Of a stretch of 64,000 nt of DNA, positions 10,101 to 18,605 are shown one piece after another. Position numbers and translations under genes: made by a program. Source of the DNA: an uncultured Bacteroidales bacterium (GTDB lineage Bacteria > Bacteroidota > Bacteroidia > Bacteroidales > Paludibacteraceae); assembly GCA_902766045.1 (NCBI GenBank), contig CACXCA010000003.1, positions 41,701 to 105,700 on the forward strand, given 5' to 3'. How positions within the stretch are numbered: the stretch's first letter is position 1; each line of letters begins with the position of its first letter. Under the pieces are notes generated by a model. The model was not told the origin of the DNA, did no database searches, and saw nothing but the letters and a program-made list of their open reading frames with translations.

Positions 10101-10356
10101 CCTTGGAAGTGGAGGTCAGTTCATCCAAGCCATCTACAGAGTTCAAACTATTCTCCAAATACTTTGTCACGTTCGTTTCCACCTCACTGGCGTTGGCACC
10201 AGGGTAAGAAGTCATCACGGCGATATACGGAGGTTCAATCTCTGGGAATTGGTCAATAGGCAGCTTTGAATAAGCAAAGATACCCATCAACATGACGGCC
10301 ACGAAGATCAAGATAGAGGTGACCGGCTTGTTAATCGCAGTTTTATATATACTCAT
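7120..10356 (-). CDS. RND efflux pump, AcrB/MexB-like inner-membrane permease
   Basis: A 1078-residue hydrophobe/amphiphile efflux permease that couples proton entry to drug export. The start (MSIYKTAINKPVTSILIFVAVMLMGIFAYSKLPIDQFPEIEPP) is typical of the HAE-1 family. Twelve membrane segments are expected: one at the N-terminus, a block around 335-540, one near 550 and a final block around 880-1050. The proton-relay motif GMVVDDAIVVLEN is visible near residue 400. Two large periplasmic loops fill the gaps. It lies between the adaptor gene and the PII-like gene, all close together. The substrate range is unknown. Confidence 0.93.
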   Translation of the reverse strand: MSIYKTAINKPVTSILIFVAVMLMGIFAYSKLPIDQFPEIEPPYIAVMTSYPGANASEVETNVTKYLENSLNSVDGLDELTSTSKDNLSLVALEFEWGEELDDVVNDIRSYVDMTKDNLPSGCSNPLIIKFNSSSMPIIQFAVQAKESYPGLEKIMNDVIIPQLNRVDGVGNVTMSGEPDRYVYVEIDQKQLDAYGISLETVGNAVASNNLNLSSGNVKMKKEQYALQVRSEYLESSELKDIVVATMPDGKQIYVRDIATVRDTIKDLSLDEKMTSRGDAGGQEAVRLIISKQTGGNTVQICRDIHKELKKIKASLPADVEINEIYDSSTDIVNAINSLEESVLYAVLFVVLVVLFFLGKWRAGLIVGLTIPISLLVAFLYLLGVDSSLNIISLCSLSIAVGMVVDDAIVVLENITTHIERGSNPREAAIYATNEVWVSVIATTLVICAVFVPLTMLTGIAGILFKELGWIVTIVCCTSTLVAISLVPMLCSKLLKAKTVKVDESGKLIVEKKDTRKLSYENTVVRFLDKLDAAYANLLRWCLTHKKLTVLGIVGFFLISLIPALTGYIGTDFMATPDNGRLTVDVELLQGTRVEETAKFARMLEKRFVELVPETKNISTTCGSNEDAGISALFSSTRNNTIQMRFNADKKYTRDRSITEIAEVLRNEIASYPEVSDYKVAISAGGGMGGQNTVDVEIYGYDFDVTSSYAAQVKQLIESKIPTARNVDISRDDDRPELKIVVDKEKAARHGLTSSSVASFVRNRVNGMVCGFLKEDGDEYNIVVRLKEENRNSIDAIEDLSIPTAGGNVKLSELVSIQEYWGPPEITRKSRQRYLKVEVTPYETSLGELAQEIDKVLPQINKPSGVSVILGGVYEDQQESFQNMGLLLLIIVILVYVVMASQFESYAKPFIIMMAVPFAFSGVIWALFITGTNLDMIGALGCVMLVGIVVKNGIVLVDYINLMRDRGYELNEAIALSGQSRLRPVLMTALTTILGMLPMALATSDGSEMWVPMGIVVIGGLLVSTVVTLVVVPVLYGIMSKHGERDKEAEIRSQYIFMNINTEDEKKELPGRNNEIVE

Positions 10357-10396
10357 TTTCTATTGTTTTTTATTGAATTTCTTTCGCTCAAATCAA

Positions 10397-11506
10397 TTAC
10401 TTAACCGCAGCACTATCAACAGTCACATTTGATTTAGAATTAGCTTCCTCTTCGTAGGTTCCACTCATCACCAATAGTTCAACACCATCAATTAAACGAG
10501 CCTGACCTTGCGTCACAACCTCAGCACCTTCAATAACCTCATCAGAAATAACCTCCACATAACGATTGAAACGTTGTCCGGCCTCAACCGTCACACGTTT
10601 TGCCACCCCGCCATTGTTCAAGAACAGATAACGTTCGTTGGATCCAGTCAACTTCAAAACAGATTGATAAGGTACTGCCAAGACCTTTACCTTACCTACA
10701 TTAACAGACGTATGAACATACATACCAGGACGAAGTTTCATGCTACCGTTAGGTATCTTAACCTTACATTGGAAAGTATGAGTTGCCACATCGATTGTAG
10801 GATAAATTGTTTCAATAACAGCTGGGAACTTCGTATCAGGATAAATATCAGAGAGAATATCCAGTTTCATACCTGTTTTAATCTTAGGGAAATAGATTTC
10901 AGGCACATTGATGATTGTCTTCAACATATTCAATTGCACCACCGTCAGGATAGGTCTAGCACCATTGAAAAGTTCACCGCTTTCATAATTACGAGCAGAG
11001 ACAACACCTGGGAACGTAGCTTTGAAGAACGTATTGTTCTGTAAGAACTCCACCTGTTGTTTAGCCTGATCATAAGCCATTTTAGTCTTGTCGTATGTTT
11101 GTTGAGTAACGTTACCGCCAGCCAGCAAAGCATCCATACGTTTCATTTCAGTTTCAAGATTAGACAAGTTCAATTTAGCTTGTATTAACTGATTCTGATC
11201 CATCCGAACCAGCAGGTCACCCGTAGAAACACGGTCACCTACGTCTTTATACCTTTTCTCGATGATACCTGTCAACGAAGGAGAGACATTCATGGTCTCA
11301 TAGCCCTCAAGGACAGCTGTACACTCCACATCACGTTCGATTTCCTGTTTAACTACAGGTTCTGTACGAACCTTTTCCACTCTCGTCTCAAGTGAGTCGA
11401 TACTCTCTCCACCCTTCTTTTTGTCACCTTTACCGCAACTAGCAGACAAACCGACCAAAGCCAGAGTCATCACGGAGACCCAACCCCATCTTATTACTTT
11501 CTTCAT
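10397..11506 (-). CDS. RND periplasmic adaptor (membrane fusion) lipoprotein
   Basis: AcrA/MexA-type adaptor of 369 residues that bridges the inner-membrane pump and the outer-membrane channel. The N-terminus has a lipobox (LVGLSASC), so it is probably lipidated at Cys24. The lipoyl halves are visible around TGIIEKRYKDVGDRVSTGDLL and FPGVVSARNYESGELFNG, with an alpha-hairpin between them. A beta-barrel and membrane-proximal domain follow (LRPGMYVHTSVNVG). It sits 40 bp upstream of the pump gene and 30 bp downstream of the TolC-like gene, within one operon. Confidence 0.92.
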   Translation of the reverse strand: MKKVIRWGWVSVMTLALVGLSASCGKGDKKKGGESIDSLETRVEKVRTEPVVKQEIERDVECTAVLEGYETMNVSPSLTGIIEKRYKDVGDRVSTGDLLVRMDQNQLIQAKLNLSNLETEMKRMDALLAGGNVTQQTYDKTKMAYDQAKQQVEFLQNNTFFKATFPGVVSARNYESGELFNGARPILTVVQLNMLKTIINVPEIYFPKIKTGMKLDILSDIYPDTKFPAVIETIYPTIDVATHTFQCKVKIPNGSMKLRPGMYVHTSVNVGKVKVLAVPYQSVLKLTGSNERYLFLNNGGVAKRVTVEAGQRFNRYVEVISDEVIEGAEVVTQGQARLIDGVELLVMSGTYEEEANSKSNVTVDSAAVK

Positions 11507-11536
11507 TTGTATATTGTTTTTAATTATTATCTAGAT

Positions 11537-12988
11537 TTATTTATTTAAAAGCACCTTTAAATTAACATACGCACTGATCATATCCATAAGTGCAGTAATA
11601 TAGGTGTTTTGTGCACTGATCAACTCCGTGCTGGAAGTAGTCAACTGCATACTTGAGATCGTTCCATATTTAAACTTCTCAGAATTACTCTTGAACACAC
11701 GCTGCATCACATCAATATTATTGGATTGAATCTCGAAATTCTCGTAAGCAGAAGTCAAGTTATAACGCAATTGTTTTTCTTGGATACCCAATTGAAGCTC
11801 CATATCCTCCAGTTCATTAAGAGCCTTTTCGTAATCCATTTTAGCACTACGAACATCAGCCCAACGACTTCCACTAGACCATATAGGAACAGAAAGTTTA
11901 ACACCTACCGTATTTTTAGGCGATGAACTAAACATATCCAATATTGCTTCTGTCTGCTCGTCCGCATTTACATATTTATAATCTGAATAGTTATAAAATG
12001 CAGTTAAAGAAGGAATATAGGCAGCCTTGCTAAGATTTAACTGTTTCTTTGTCAATTCTGTACTCTTAGACTTTATTCTATAATCGTAGTTATTATTCAA
12101 ATTCAAATCTGCCCCCATAAGAGATAGAATAGAGCCTGGATTTACCACATCTTCCAACTTTTGTGTAAGGACAATCTCTTGGTCGGCAGCAATACCCATC
12201 ATCGTACGAATCGTATTGTACAACACCTCTATCGTCCGTTTCGTCGTATTCACTGCACTCTTCATAGAAGCCACCTGAATCGCAATCTGATCGGCATCAT
12301 TCTGCTCAGCCACACCAGCATTCACAGCATTCACAGTCATATTGTACATCTTATCCATATTCTCAAGATTACTTTCCAACAACTGCACTGTTGTTTGAAG
12401 AGCTAAGATATTGACATAAGAGGTTTCAATATTAGAGGTAATAACTTGATCTGTTTTCCCAACAGCCATCATAGAGAGTTCCTGTGCTATTTTCGCAACG
12501 CGCACACCAACAATCTGTACACCACTGATAGTAGCCGTAACGCTTACCCCCCAGCTAACTGTCGAAGGCACTTTAATTTCACTCGATGAGGCAGATGCTT
12601 GTTGAAGGCTTGCTGTATCGACAGCCATTCCTGCATTTGAAGTATCTGATATCCCGGTGGAGCTACTACGACCGCCCCCCATTAAACCAGAAAGATCTCT
12701 TTTATATCCACATAGATTAGAATACGTAACATCACCACTCACTTGCGGCAACATACTTGCAATCGCTTTCCACTTCGCAGCCTCAGCTTTCTTTACATCA
12801 TACGATGCATTTTGAATCGTACGATTGTGTTCAATTGCATATTTCTTTGCCTCATCCAACGAAAAAGCCAACACATTGGCTCCCTTGTCTGCAGCGTTCA
12901 ACGAATCCCCCGCTTGTGCAAAAAGAGATGCACTTACCAATATTGACAACGTCAACAAACAACCACCTTTTTTAAATATCCTCTTCAT
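11537..12988 (-). CDS. TolC-family outer-membrane efflux channel
   Basis: Outer-membrane factor of the tripartite efflux system, 483 residues with a signal peptide (cleavage near AQA, residue 26). Two repeats of long amphipathic helices typical of OEP domains are visible (VKKAEAAKWKAIASMLPQVSGDVTYS near residue 64 and VRSAKMDYEKALNELEDMELQLGIQEKQLRYNL near 380). A low-complexity Ser/Gly stretch (about 107-140) lies in the first beta/loop region. It is the first structural gene after the TetR regulator, giving the order regulator, channel, adaptor, pump, PII-like protein. Confidence 0.9.
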   Translation of the reverse strand: MKRIFKKGGCLLTLSILVSASLFAQAGDSLNAADKGANVLAFSLDEAKKYAIEHNRTIQNASYDVKKAEAAKWKAIASMLPQVSGDVTYSNLCGYKRDLSGLMGGGRSSSTGISDTSNAGMAVDTASLQQASASSSEIKVPSTVSWGVSVTATISGVQIVGVRVAKIAQELSMMAVGKTDQVITSNIETSYVNILALQTTVQLLESNLENMDKMYNMTVNAVNAGVAEQNDADQIAIQVASMKSAVNTTKRTIEVLYNTIRTMMGIAADQEIVLTQKLEDVVNPGSILSLMGADLNLNNNYDYRIKSKSTELTKKQLNLSKAAYIPSLTAFYNYSDYKYVNADEQTEAILDMFSSSPKNTVGVKLSVPIWSSGSRWADVRSAKMDYEKALNELEDMELQLGIQEKQLRYNLTSAYENFEIQSNNIDVMQRVFKSNSEKFKYGTISSMQLTTSSTELISAQNTYITALMDMISAYVNLKVLLNK

Positions 12989-13014
12989 ATTATTATTTAT
13001 TTATTTTTTCCTCA

Positions 13015-13620
13015 TTACTCTTTTACATATTCATCGATCAAGGCAAGACCTTTAGTCGTTGCAATACCTCTAAAATAAACGATACACAACACCTTGAAAA
13101 TTTCTTTCGGAGAGTTCATCGAATAATCATACGTATCATCATTTCGCATGGAAGTCAACATTCCATAATATACATTTGCCAACACATCCGCCTGCAAATG
13201 CGTGATGATATAACCATCCGCCTGCGACCGCTCAATCAATTTCTGAAACTGTGAAATCTGTGCAGGTTTGTTCAATTTCGCTTTCTTGATATGATCAGGA
13301 AACAGAGTTTTAACATCAATGAAAAAATTCAAATTGATATTCTGCAGTCTGGCAAAATTACTCTGAAACATCCGTAGAAGATAAACAAAAGAGTTATCTG
13401 AAGTCTTCTCCAATATCTTATTGTTATCATCGATCTGCTTCTTAAATACTATCAGACATTCCGACACCAGATCCTCCTTGTCAGAGAAACTTTCGTATAT
13501 AGTACGCTTAGAAATAGAAAGAGCCATGGCTATCTTATCCATGGTCACCGTCTTTATTCCTTGTGCTAAAAATAAATCCAAAGCACCTTTTGCAATCTTT
13601 TCTCTATTTTCTACGCCCAT
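13015..13620 (-). CDS. TetR-family transcriptional regulator
   Basis: A 201-residue TetR-like regulator. The N-terminal helix-turn-helix reads KGALDLFLAQGIKTVTMDKIAMALSISKRTIYESFSDKEDL (residues 11-51), followed by a divergent helical ligand domain. It is the first gene of the efflux operon and probably represses it. The lrgAB-like genes are divergent upstream, with about 200 bp shared between them. Confidence 0.88.
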   Translation of the reverse strand: MGVENREKIAKGALDLFLAQGIKTVTMDKIAMALSISKRTIYESFSDKEDLVSECLIVFKKQIDDNNKILEKTSDNSFVYLLRMFQSNFARLQNINLNFFIDVKTLFPDHIKKAKLNKPAQISQFQKLIERSQADGYIITHLQADVLANVYYGMLTSMRNDDTYDYSMNSPKEIFKVLCIVYFRGIATTKGLALIDEYVKE

Positions 13621-13690
13621 AATTTATGTTTTTTCAAACGCTGAGTTGCTTCTTTACTTCAAAGACATTTCATGCAGTTTAAATCACTTG

Positions 13691-13720
13691 CAAAGATATG
13701 TAGAAAACTATCAAAACAAA
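13691..13720 (-). promoter_or_regulatory. Promoter of the TetR-efflux operon
   Basis: On the minus strand TTTG (13717-13720), an 18-bp gap and TATCTTTG (13691-13698) match the Bacteroidetes -33/-7 consensus. It leaves a 5' leader of about 65 nt before the regulator start. Confidence 0.55.
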
Positions 13721-13779
13721 AATAGTTTTTCTGGTTTTTATATTATTTAACATATTTTCAGAGCAGGTTACAGAATTCA

Positions 13780-13811
13780 CTTGCCAAGCCAACTGAATTA
13801 TGGTATTTTTG
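13780..13811 (+). promoter_or_regulatory. Promoter of the lrgAB-like pair
   Basis: CTTG (13780-13783), a 20-bp gap and TATTTTTG (13804-13811). Transcription would start only a few bases before the ATG at 13823, which argues against an in-frame TTG start at 13781 that overlaps the promoter. Confidence 0.6.
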
Positions 13812-13822
13812 CAGAAAAAAGT

Positions 13823-14188
13823 ATGAATACAGTAATTGGTATCGCTATCATATTAGGTTTCCTTGCATTAGGCGAGGTCGGTGCCTATCTCATGAATCAT
13901 TTTATACCGGGGAGTGTATTGGGCATGATTCTTCTTTTCATCGCATTAACATTGAAATGGGTAAAGCCGGACACTATTCGACCTGTTGCGAAGTTTCTCA
14001 CACAAAACATGTCCATCTTCTTCATACCTGCTTTTATGGGCATTCTAGAGCAATGGGATGTGATTCGTTTAAACTTTGTAGAATGGATCATCGTGGTACT
14101 TTTTTCAACTATAGCCGTATTCTTCAGTTCCGGTTATGTTGCCAAGATAATCATAAAACTCACATATAAAGAGGGGACAGACGAATGA
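13823..14188 (+). CDS. lrgA: LrgA/CidA-family holin-like membrane protein
   Basis: A 121-residue protein with four predicted membrane helices: MNTVIGIAIILGFLALGEVGAYLM, SVLGMILLFIALTLKWV, the segment around MSIFFIPAFMGILEQWDVI, and VEWIIVVLFSTIAVFFSSGYVAKI. The pattern FIPGSVLGMILLFIAL and MSIFFIPAFMGI is characteristic of LrgA/CidA, which with LrgB influences murein hydrolase activity or exports small molecules such as pyruvate. The start at 13823 is chosen because a promoter covers the region just upstream. The stop overlaps the lrgB start (ATGA), implying translational coupling. Confidence 0.85.
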   Translation: MNTVIGIAIILGFLALGEVGAYLMNHFIPGSVLGMILLFIALTLKWVKPDTIRPVAKFLTQNMSIFFIPAFMGILEQWDVIRLNFVEWIIVVLFSTIAVFFSSGYVAKIIIKLTYKEGTDE

Positions 14189-14877
14189 AAGAGTTATTTC
14201 TGAATACACCTGCCATGCTGTTTTTAACCATCGGCAGTTACCTAGTAGGACTTTATTGTAAAACCAAATCAGGTTTTTCACTTCTTCATCCATTCATTAT
14301 ATGTATTCCGATTATTATAGTGACGCTTCTGATAACAGGCATCTCCTGCAAAGAGTACATGGAATGTAATAAGATCATCACTTTTTTATTAGGTCCTTGT
14401 GTTGTTTCCCTGGGACTTTCGTTATACGATAATCTGGACGTTATTAAGAAGAATGCATTAGCCATTTTATCCTCTGTCATAGCAGGCAGCATAGTAGGGG
14501 TCGGAAGTGTTTATCTACTATGCAAATGGATGGACTTAGATGAATTATTTGCACAATCGCTCGTCTCCAAATCGGTTACCACACCGATTGCGATGGATTT
14601 AACGGAGAGTCTAGGAGGGAATATCTCCCTGACAGCGGTATCGGTGGTTCTTTGTGGATTCATCGGTGCAGTAATAGGACCCGTTCTATGGAAGGTGTTT
14701 CGGTTCAGACATCCTGTAGCAAGAGGATTGGCCATGGGATGTGCCTCTCATGGATTGGGTACGGCACGAACCATTGAGATGGGGGCCGTGGAAGGAGCAA
14801 TCAGTGGTTTAAGCATTGCTTTGATGGGAATTGCAACAGCCCTTATTATACCGCTATACAGCTACCTAACAACCTGA
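14185..14877 (+). CDS. lrgB: LrgB/CidB-family membrane protein
   Basis: A 230-residue polytopic protein of the LrgB family (about seven helices). Family signatures visible are CVVSLGLSLYDN, SVTTPIAMDLTESLGG, and the C-terminal GLAMGCASHGLGTARTIEMG. It partners the upstream LrgA-like protein; the start overlaps the lrgA stop by 4 bp. The pair is thought to work at the inner membrane in autolysis control or metabolite export. No LytS/LytR regulator is adjacent. Confidence 0.9.
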   Translation: MKELFLNTPAMLFLTIGSYLVGLYCKTKSGFSLLHPFIICIPIIIVTLLITGISCKEYMECNKIITFLLGPCVVSLGLSLYDNLDVIKKNALAILSSVIAGSIVGVGSVYLLCKWMDLDELFAQSLVSKSVTTPIAMDLTESLGGNISLTAVSVVLCGFIGAVIGPVLWKVFRFRHPVARGLAMGCASHGLGTARTIEMGAVEGAISGLSIALMGIATALIIPLYSYLTT

Positions 14878-14907
14878 TACGAATAGTCAACCGACAAAAC
14901 AATTCAT

Positions 14908-15366
14908 TTATTCTTCGCTCTCCTGTTTAGGCAAATACGGATGAGCCTTGGCATATTCATAATCCTCTTCGGTGATGGTGTAACGGGAAATAAAGTAATC
15001 TTCCTGAATTTTCTCTTTTTTATAATAACGAATATCTGATACATTTTTCACATTAGTTCCCATTTCAAGAGTACAGATAGACTTATCTTCATTATCAAAA
15101 GAGATAAACACAATCCCTGTAAAAGGCGAGGCATCATGCATATAACTAGTTCTTTCTATCAAGATACTATCATTCACAGAAATTTCATATATATCAGAAG
15201 CTTTACTACGATCAAAAGGCTGATCTTCTATATTCACAACATGACTTGTACTATTTATAATGACAAACATCTCCGTACGATGTTCCCCATCTGATATATA
15301 TTCTTCCCTACAACTAAACAGAAGAGGGAAAAGCATTCCAATCAATATTATTCTTTTAACTCCCAT
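14908..15366 (-). CDS. Small lipoprotein of unknown function
   Basis: A 152-residue protein with a lipoprotein signal (MGVKRIILIGMLFPLLFSC; lipidated Cys19). The mature part is beta-rich, with no motif I recognise. It converges with lrgB (31 bp between stops) and is transcribed away from the dehydrogenase gene. Probably a periplasmic or outer-membrane lipoprotein. Confidence 0.6.
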   Translation of the reverse strand: MGVKRIILIGMLFPLLFSCREEYISDGEHRTEMFVIINSTSHVVNIEDQPFDRSKASDIYEISVNDSILIERTSYMHDASPFTGIVFISFDNEDKSICTLEMGTNVKNVSDIRYYKKEKIQEDYFISRYTITEEDYEYAKAHPYLPKQESEE

Positions 15367-15540
15367 ATTTCTACAATGCCATTATTCTTTTTCATAATAA
15401 CCATCTATTTACTCGTCAGAACCTCAACTCAACAAAAGTAGCATAATTTTCTGAGGCGATTTTCAAAAATAACGTTAAAAAACGCTCTTTCTGCATCATA
15501 TTTTTTCACCAGAAACGAAATAATATTATTTATTCTTTTT

Positions 15541-15548
15541 TATTTTTG
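15541..15548 (+). promoter_or_regulatory. -7 element before the dehydrogenase gene
   Basis: TATTTTTG matches the Bacteroidetes -7 consensus; no clear TTTG is seen at the -33 position. It predicts a leader of about 70 nt and supports translation from 15624 and not from the in-frame TTG at 15552. Confidence 0.4.
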
Positions 15549-15623
15549 TAATTGACAGTGGTTTGTATGTCATACAAGCTACTAAGTCGGGTAACTAATT
15601 GTTTTACTTTAAATTTTAAGGGA

Positions 15624-16832
15624 ATGTCTAAAGTTCTTATTATCGGAGTAGGCGGTGTGGGAACCGTAGTGTGTCACAAAGTTGCACAGAATGCCAACAT
15701 CTTCACTGACATTGTAATTGCCAGTCGAACCAAAGCTAAATGCGATGCTGTAGCAGCTGTTTTGAAAGAACGCTATGGCGTATCTGTCACGACAGACAAA
15801 GTGGATGCTGATTACACCGATCAGATTGTCGCTTTGTTCAAAAAGCACAAACCTGAGTTAGTTATCAATGTAGCTCTGCCATATCAAGACCTCAACATCA
15901 TGGATGCTTGTCTGGAATGTGGCGTCAATTATCTGGATACGGCTAACTACGAACCCAAGGACGAAGCTCATTTTGAGTATAGCTGGCAATGGGCTTATAA
16001 AGATAAATTCGAGAAAGCTGGATTGACCGCTATTCTTGGTTGCGGATTTGACCCAGGTGTGTCTGGTATCTACACTGCATATGCAGCTAAACATCACTTC
16101 AAGGAGATGCAATATCTCGATATTGTAGATTGCAATGCAGGAAATCACCACAAAGCATTTGCTACTAATTTCAACCCTGAAATAAACATCCGTGAGATTA
16201 CGCAGAAGGGTCGTTACTACCAAGATGGCAAATGGGTGGAGACAGGTGCTTTGGAAATTCATAAAGCATTGACCTACCCTAATATCGGTCCGCGTGAATC
16301 ATATCTAATGTACCACGAAGAGTTGGAATCGTTGGTGAAGAATTTCCCTACCATCAAACGTGCTCGTTTCTGGATGACATTCGGTCAAGAGTATCTTACT
16401 CACCTTCGTGTGATTCAAAACATTGGTATGGCTCGTATCGATGAAGTGGAATACAATGGTGTGAAGATCGTTCCTCTTCAATTCCTGAAAGCTGTTCTTC
16501 CTAATCCTCAAGATTTAGGAGAGAACTACGAGGGTGAGACAAGTATAGGCTGCCGAATCCGCGGTATTGGCAAGGACGGTAAACCTCTCACTTATTATGT
16601 TTACAACAACTGTAGCCATCAAGAAGCGTTCAAGGAGACTGGTATGCAAGGTGTCAGCTACACCACCGGTGTGCCTGCCATGATTGGTGCTATGATGTTC
16701 TGCACAGGTCAGTGGAAACGTCCTGGTGTATGGAACGTGGAAGACTTCGATCCAGATCCGTTTATGGAGCAATTGAGCAAACAGGGATTGCCTTGGCATG
16801 AGATCATGAACGAGGACCTTGAAGTAGATTAA
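15624..16832 (+). CDS. Saccharopine dehydrogenase-like, probable carboxynorspermidine synthase
   Basis: A 402-residue NADPH-dependent enzyme of the saccharopine dehydrogenase family. The start MSKVLIIGVGGVGTVVCHKVAQ is a Rossmann nucleotide-binding motif. The closest functional group I recognise is carboxynorspermidine (or carboxyspermidine) dehydrogenase of polyamine synthesis, supported by length, by ILGCGFDPGVSGIYTAYAAKHHF around residue 150 and by WMTFGQEYLTHLRVIQNIGM. It would join aspartate semialdehyde and a diamine in the cytoplasm. The decarboxylase partner is not adjacent, so the gene is monocistronic here. Start chosen because the family begins at this Rossmann motif and a promoter-like element lies upstream. 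Confidence 0.8.
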   Translation: MSKVLIIGVGGVGTVVCHKVAQNANIFTDIVIASRTKAKCDAVAAVLKERYGVSVTTDKVDADYTDQIVALFKKHKPELVINVALPYQDLNIMDACLECGVNYLDTANYEPKDEAHFEYSWQWAYKDKFEKAGLTAILGCGFDPGVSGIYTAYAAKHHFKEMQYLDIVDCNAGNHHKAFATNFNPEINIREITQKGRYYQDGKWVETGALEIHKALTYPNIGPRESYLMYHEELESLVKNFPTIKRARFWMTFGQEYLTHLRVIQNIGMARIDEVEYNGVKIVPLQFLKAVLPNPQDLGENYEGETSIGCRIRGIGKDGKPLTYYVYNNCSHQEAFKETGMQGVSYTTGVPAMIGAMMFCTGQWKRPGVWNVEDFDPDPFMEQLSKQGLPWHEIMNEDLEVD

Positions 16833-16850
16833 AATCCTATTTCGTATATA

Positions 16851-16893
16851 ATAAGAGGGTGTGTTCAAATCATACGATGCGACACACCCTTAT
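16851..16893. terminator. Bidirectional terminator between convergent genes
   Basis: Stem AAGAGGGTGTGT / ACACACCCTTAT with T-rich flank on the plus side, between the convergent dehydrogenase and hipA-like genes. Confidence 0.7.
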
Positions 16894-16897
16894 ATTT

Positions 16898-18148
16898 TTA
16901 CTCAACGACAAGATGGTCAATAACCTTTTTTATCCTAGCTGATATTTCTGGATCAACATTATATGCATTACAAAGATCTTGAAACTTGCCCAACGCTTCA
17001 TATACTCTTCTTATTTTTTCTTTTGGATTACTAACAAAGTTATCTGCAAATTCGATAAAATCAGCGACGGACAAAGAGGAACGTTTCCCCATCACACCCA
17101 TACAATGAATATGAGCAGAAGAGTTATCCCACGTGTTAGCTGAAAACATAACATCATATGCAGGAGAAATGCGCCACCTTCCAGTTTTATCCATAAGAAA
17201 GGAAAAATTCTTGTTATGGTCATCTGATATTCCTGCGACATAATTGAACACCATTCTAATGAAAAGTTGGTCTTTATCTTCTTGAGGAAGATTCAATCTG
17301 TCTGCCAACCAACAGATTTTCATATAATCGTCTGCCTTTGGCGCAATTGCAGCAAGCGTCTGCGTGAAAACTTTTTCACCATTCTTTCTGTCAAATCGCT
17401 CCGTGACAAAATGTTTTTTCCCATCAATCTCCTTCAAAAAACAAGGCATCATATCTATACCTGCTGCTTTAGCCATCTTATGATAAACCATTTCTATCTC
17501 AGCGGATGGTGAATTCTCAGACTCCTTAAATTTAATGATATATTGCTTAAATCCATCCGGAAGATTGATTTGACCTGAACGGAATTCACCTGTCTCTTCA
17601 TTATATGCAATCACAGCTTTCGGACGCATACCACCAGCTGATGTGCCAAGGTAAATAAGCTTCTTCATCGTCAGGCTCTCTTTTCTTGAAATAATAGCTG
17701 CACTTTTATCCTCGTAAATCTTTGATGCCAGATTAGCTAAAGATGACATATCAACTGAATCCGTTAAATCCATCTGCTCATATTCAGGTTCAAACTCTAA
17801 TGCCCCCATGGCTCGTCTCCCTATATATGAGAGTTTCAACAATGGTAATGATTCCGATACTTTTATATTATTGCTCGTCAGCCATTGGTCAAACAACGAT
17901 GACCCCCATTTGTCGGGAAGTGCATCTGCAATGAACTCAGGCAAACCCTGATACAAGCTTTCTATGTTTCCAAAAAAAGAAGAGGAAAGAGGTTTCCCTT
18001 TTGGATGTGTGGTCGGACACACATCATATGGCAAATTAAGATATTCATCCGAAAACTGAAATACGGATTTGTGATGATTATCATCCCATCTCAATCTACC
18101 TATACAATTGCCCCATAAATTTACATTTACTATAATATCTGATTTCAT
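16898..18148 (-). CDS. hipA: HipA-family serine/threonine kinase toxin
   Basis: A full-length HipA-like protein of 416 residues. HipA phosphorylates glutamyl-tRNA synthetase in E. coli and causes growth arrest; targets differ among homologues. The N-terminal couple_hipA region (about 1-110) is present, then GTSAGGMRPKAVIA (the Gly-rich loop, near 169), KFKE (ATP-site lysine), and the catalytic motif GISDDHNKNFSFL near residue 310 followed by SPAYDVMFS (metal-binding Asp). All key residues seem intact, so it is likely an active kinase. The start overlaps the stop of the HTH antitoxin gene by 4 bp. It could be HipT-like, but the N-terminal domain argues for canonical HipA. Confidence 0.9.
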   Translation of the reverse strand: MKSDIIVNVNLWGNCIGRLRWDDNHHKSVFQFSDEYLNLPYDVCPTTHPKGKPLSSSFFGNIESLYQGLPEFIADALPDKWGSSLFDQWLTSNNIKVSESLPLLKLSYIGRRAMGALEFEPEYEQMDLTDSVDMSSLANLASKIYEDKSAAIISRKESLTMKKLIYLGTSAGGMRPKAVIAYNEETGEFRSGQINLPDGFKQYIIKFKESENSPSAEIEMVYHKMAKAAGIDMMPCFLKEIDGKKHFVTERFDRKNGEKVFTQTLAAIAPKADDYMKICWLADRLNLPQEDKDQLFIRMVFNYVAGISDDHNKNFSFLMDKTGRWRISPAYDVMFSANTWDNSSAHIHCMGVMGKRSSLSVADFIEFADNFVSNPKEKIRRVYEALGKFQDLCNAYNVDPEISARIKKVIDHLVVE

Positions 18149-18483
18149 ATAGACTTCCGTTTACTATTAAACCGTTGAACCATCTTCCCCGTCTTCTCAT
18201 TTATTAAATAAGGCGACTCAGGAAGATCAGGAATAAGATCTACGATTCCCTCTAATATGCCACTTACACGCATAATCTTAAGTAGCGTGCCCAACGTGAT
18301 GTCATTGACAGCATATGACTCTATCCTCTTGATAGTGATGATCGATACCCCACACTTCTCAGCAAACTCTTTTTGTGAAAAACAACAACTTAGTCGAACA
18401 GCCTTCACCTTCTGACACAATCTCCCTATAATCTCTCCATCAGAGAACTCATAAATAGTATATCTGTCAAACACTCGTTCCAT
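18145..18483 (-). CDS. hipB: HipB-like HTH antitoxin
   Basis: A 112-residue protein with an XRE-type helix-turn-helix (GRLCQKVKAVRLSCCFSQKEFAEKCGVSIITIKRIE, about residues 20-55). It precedes the HipA-like kinase and overlaps it by 4 bp. It probably binds HipA and represses the operon through the palindrome just upstream. Both ends of the protein extend beyond the HTH, more than in E. coli HipB. Confidence 0.85.
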   Translation of the reverse strand: MERVFDRYTIYEFSDGEIIGRLCQKVKAVRLSCCFSQKEFAEKCGVSIITIKRIESYAVNDITLGTLLKIMRVSGILEGIVDLIPDLPESPYLINEKTGKMVQRFNSKRKSI

Positions 18484-18501
18484 GTATGAATCGTTATTAA
18501 A

Positions 18502-18524
18502 GTATCATTATTGATACAAAGATA
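18502..18524 (-). promoter_or_regulatory. hipBA promoter with palindromic operator
   Basis: A perfect inverted repeat GTATCA-TTAT-TGATAC (18502-18517) lies 19 bp before the hipB start. On the minus strand it abuts a -7-like TATCTTTG (18517-18524), so binding by the antitoxin would block transcription. HipB-type autoregulation is known; the operator role here is inferred. Confidence 0.65.
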
Positions 18525-18605
18525 TACAAAATTTAGGATTATAGAATTTTTCACCAACTATATTATTATTCTCATGGGATTCTTTACTACCCTTTCATCA
18601 TACAT

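Noticed and set aside
9685..10269. A 194-codon plus-strand open frame opposite the RND pump gene
   Set aside because: Histidine/arginine-rich shadow of the conserved pump coding strand.
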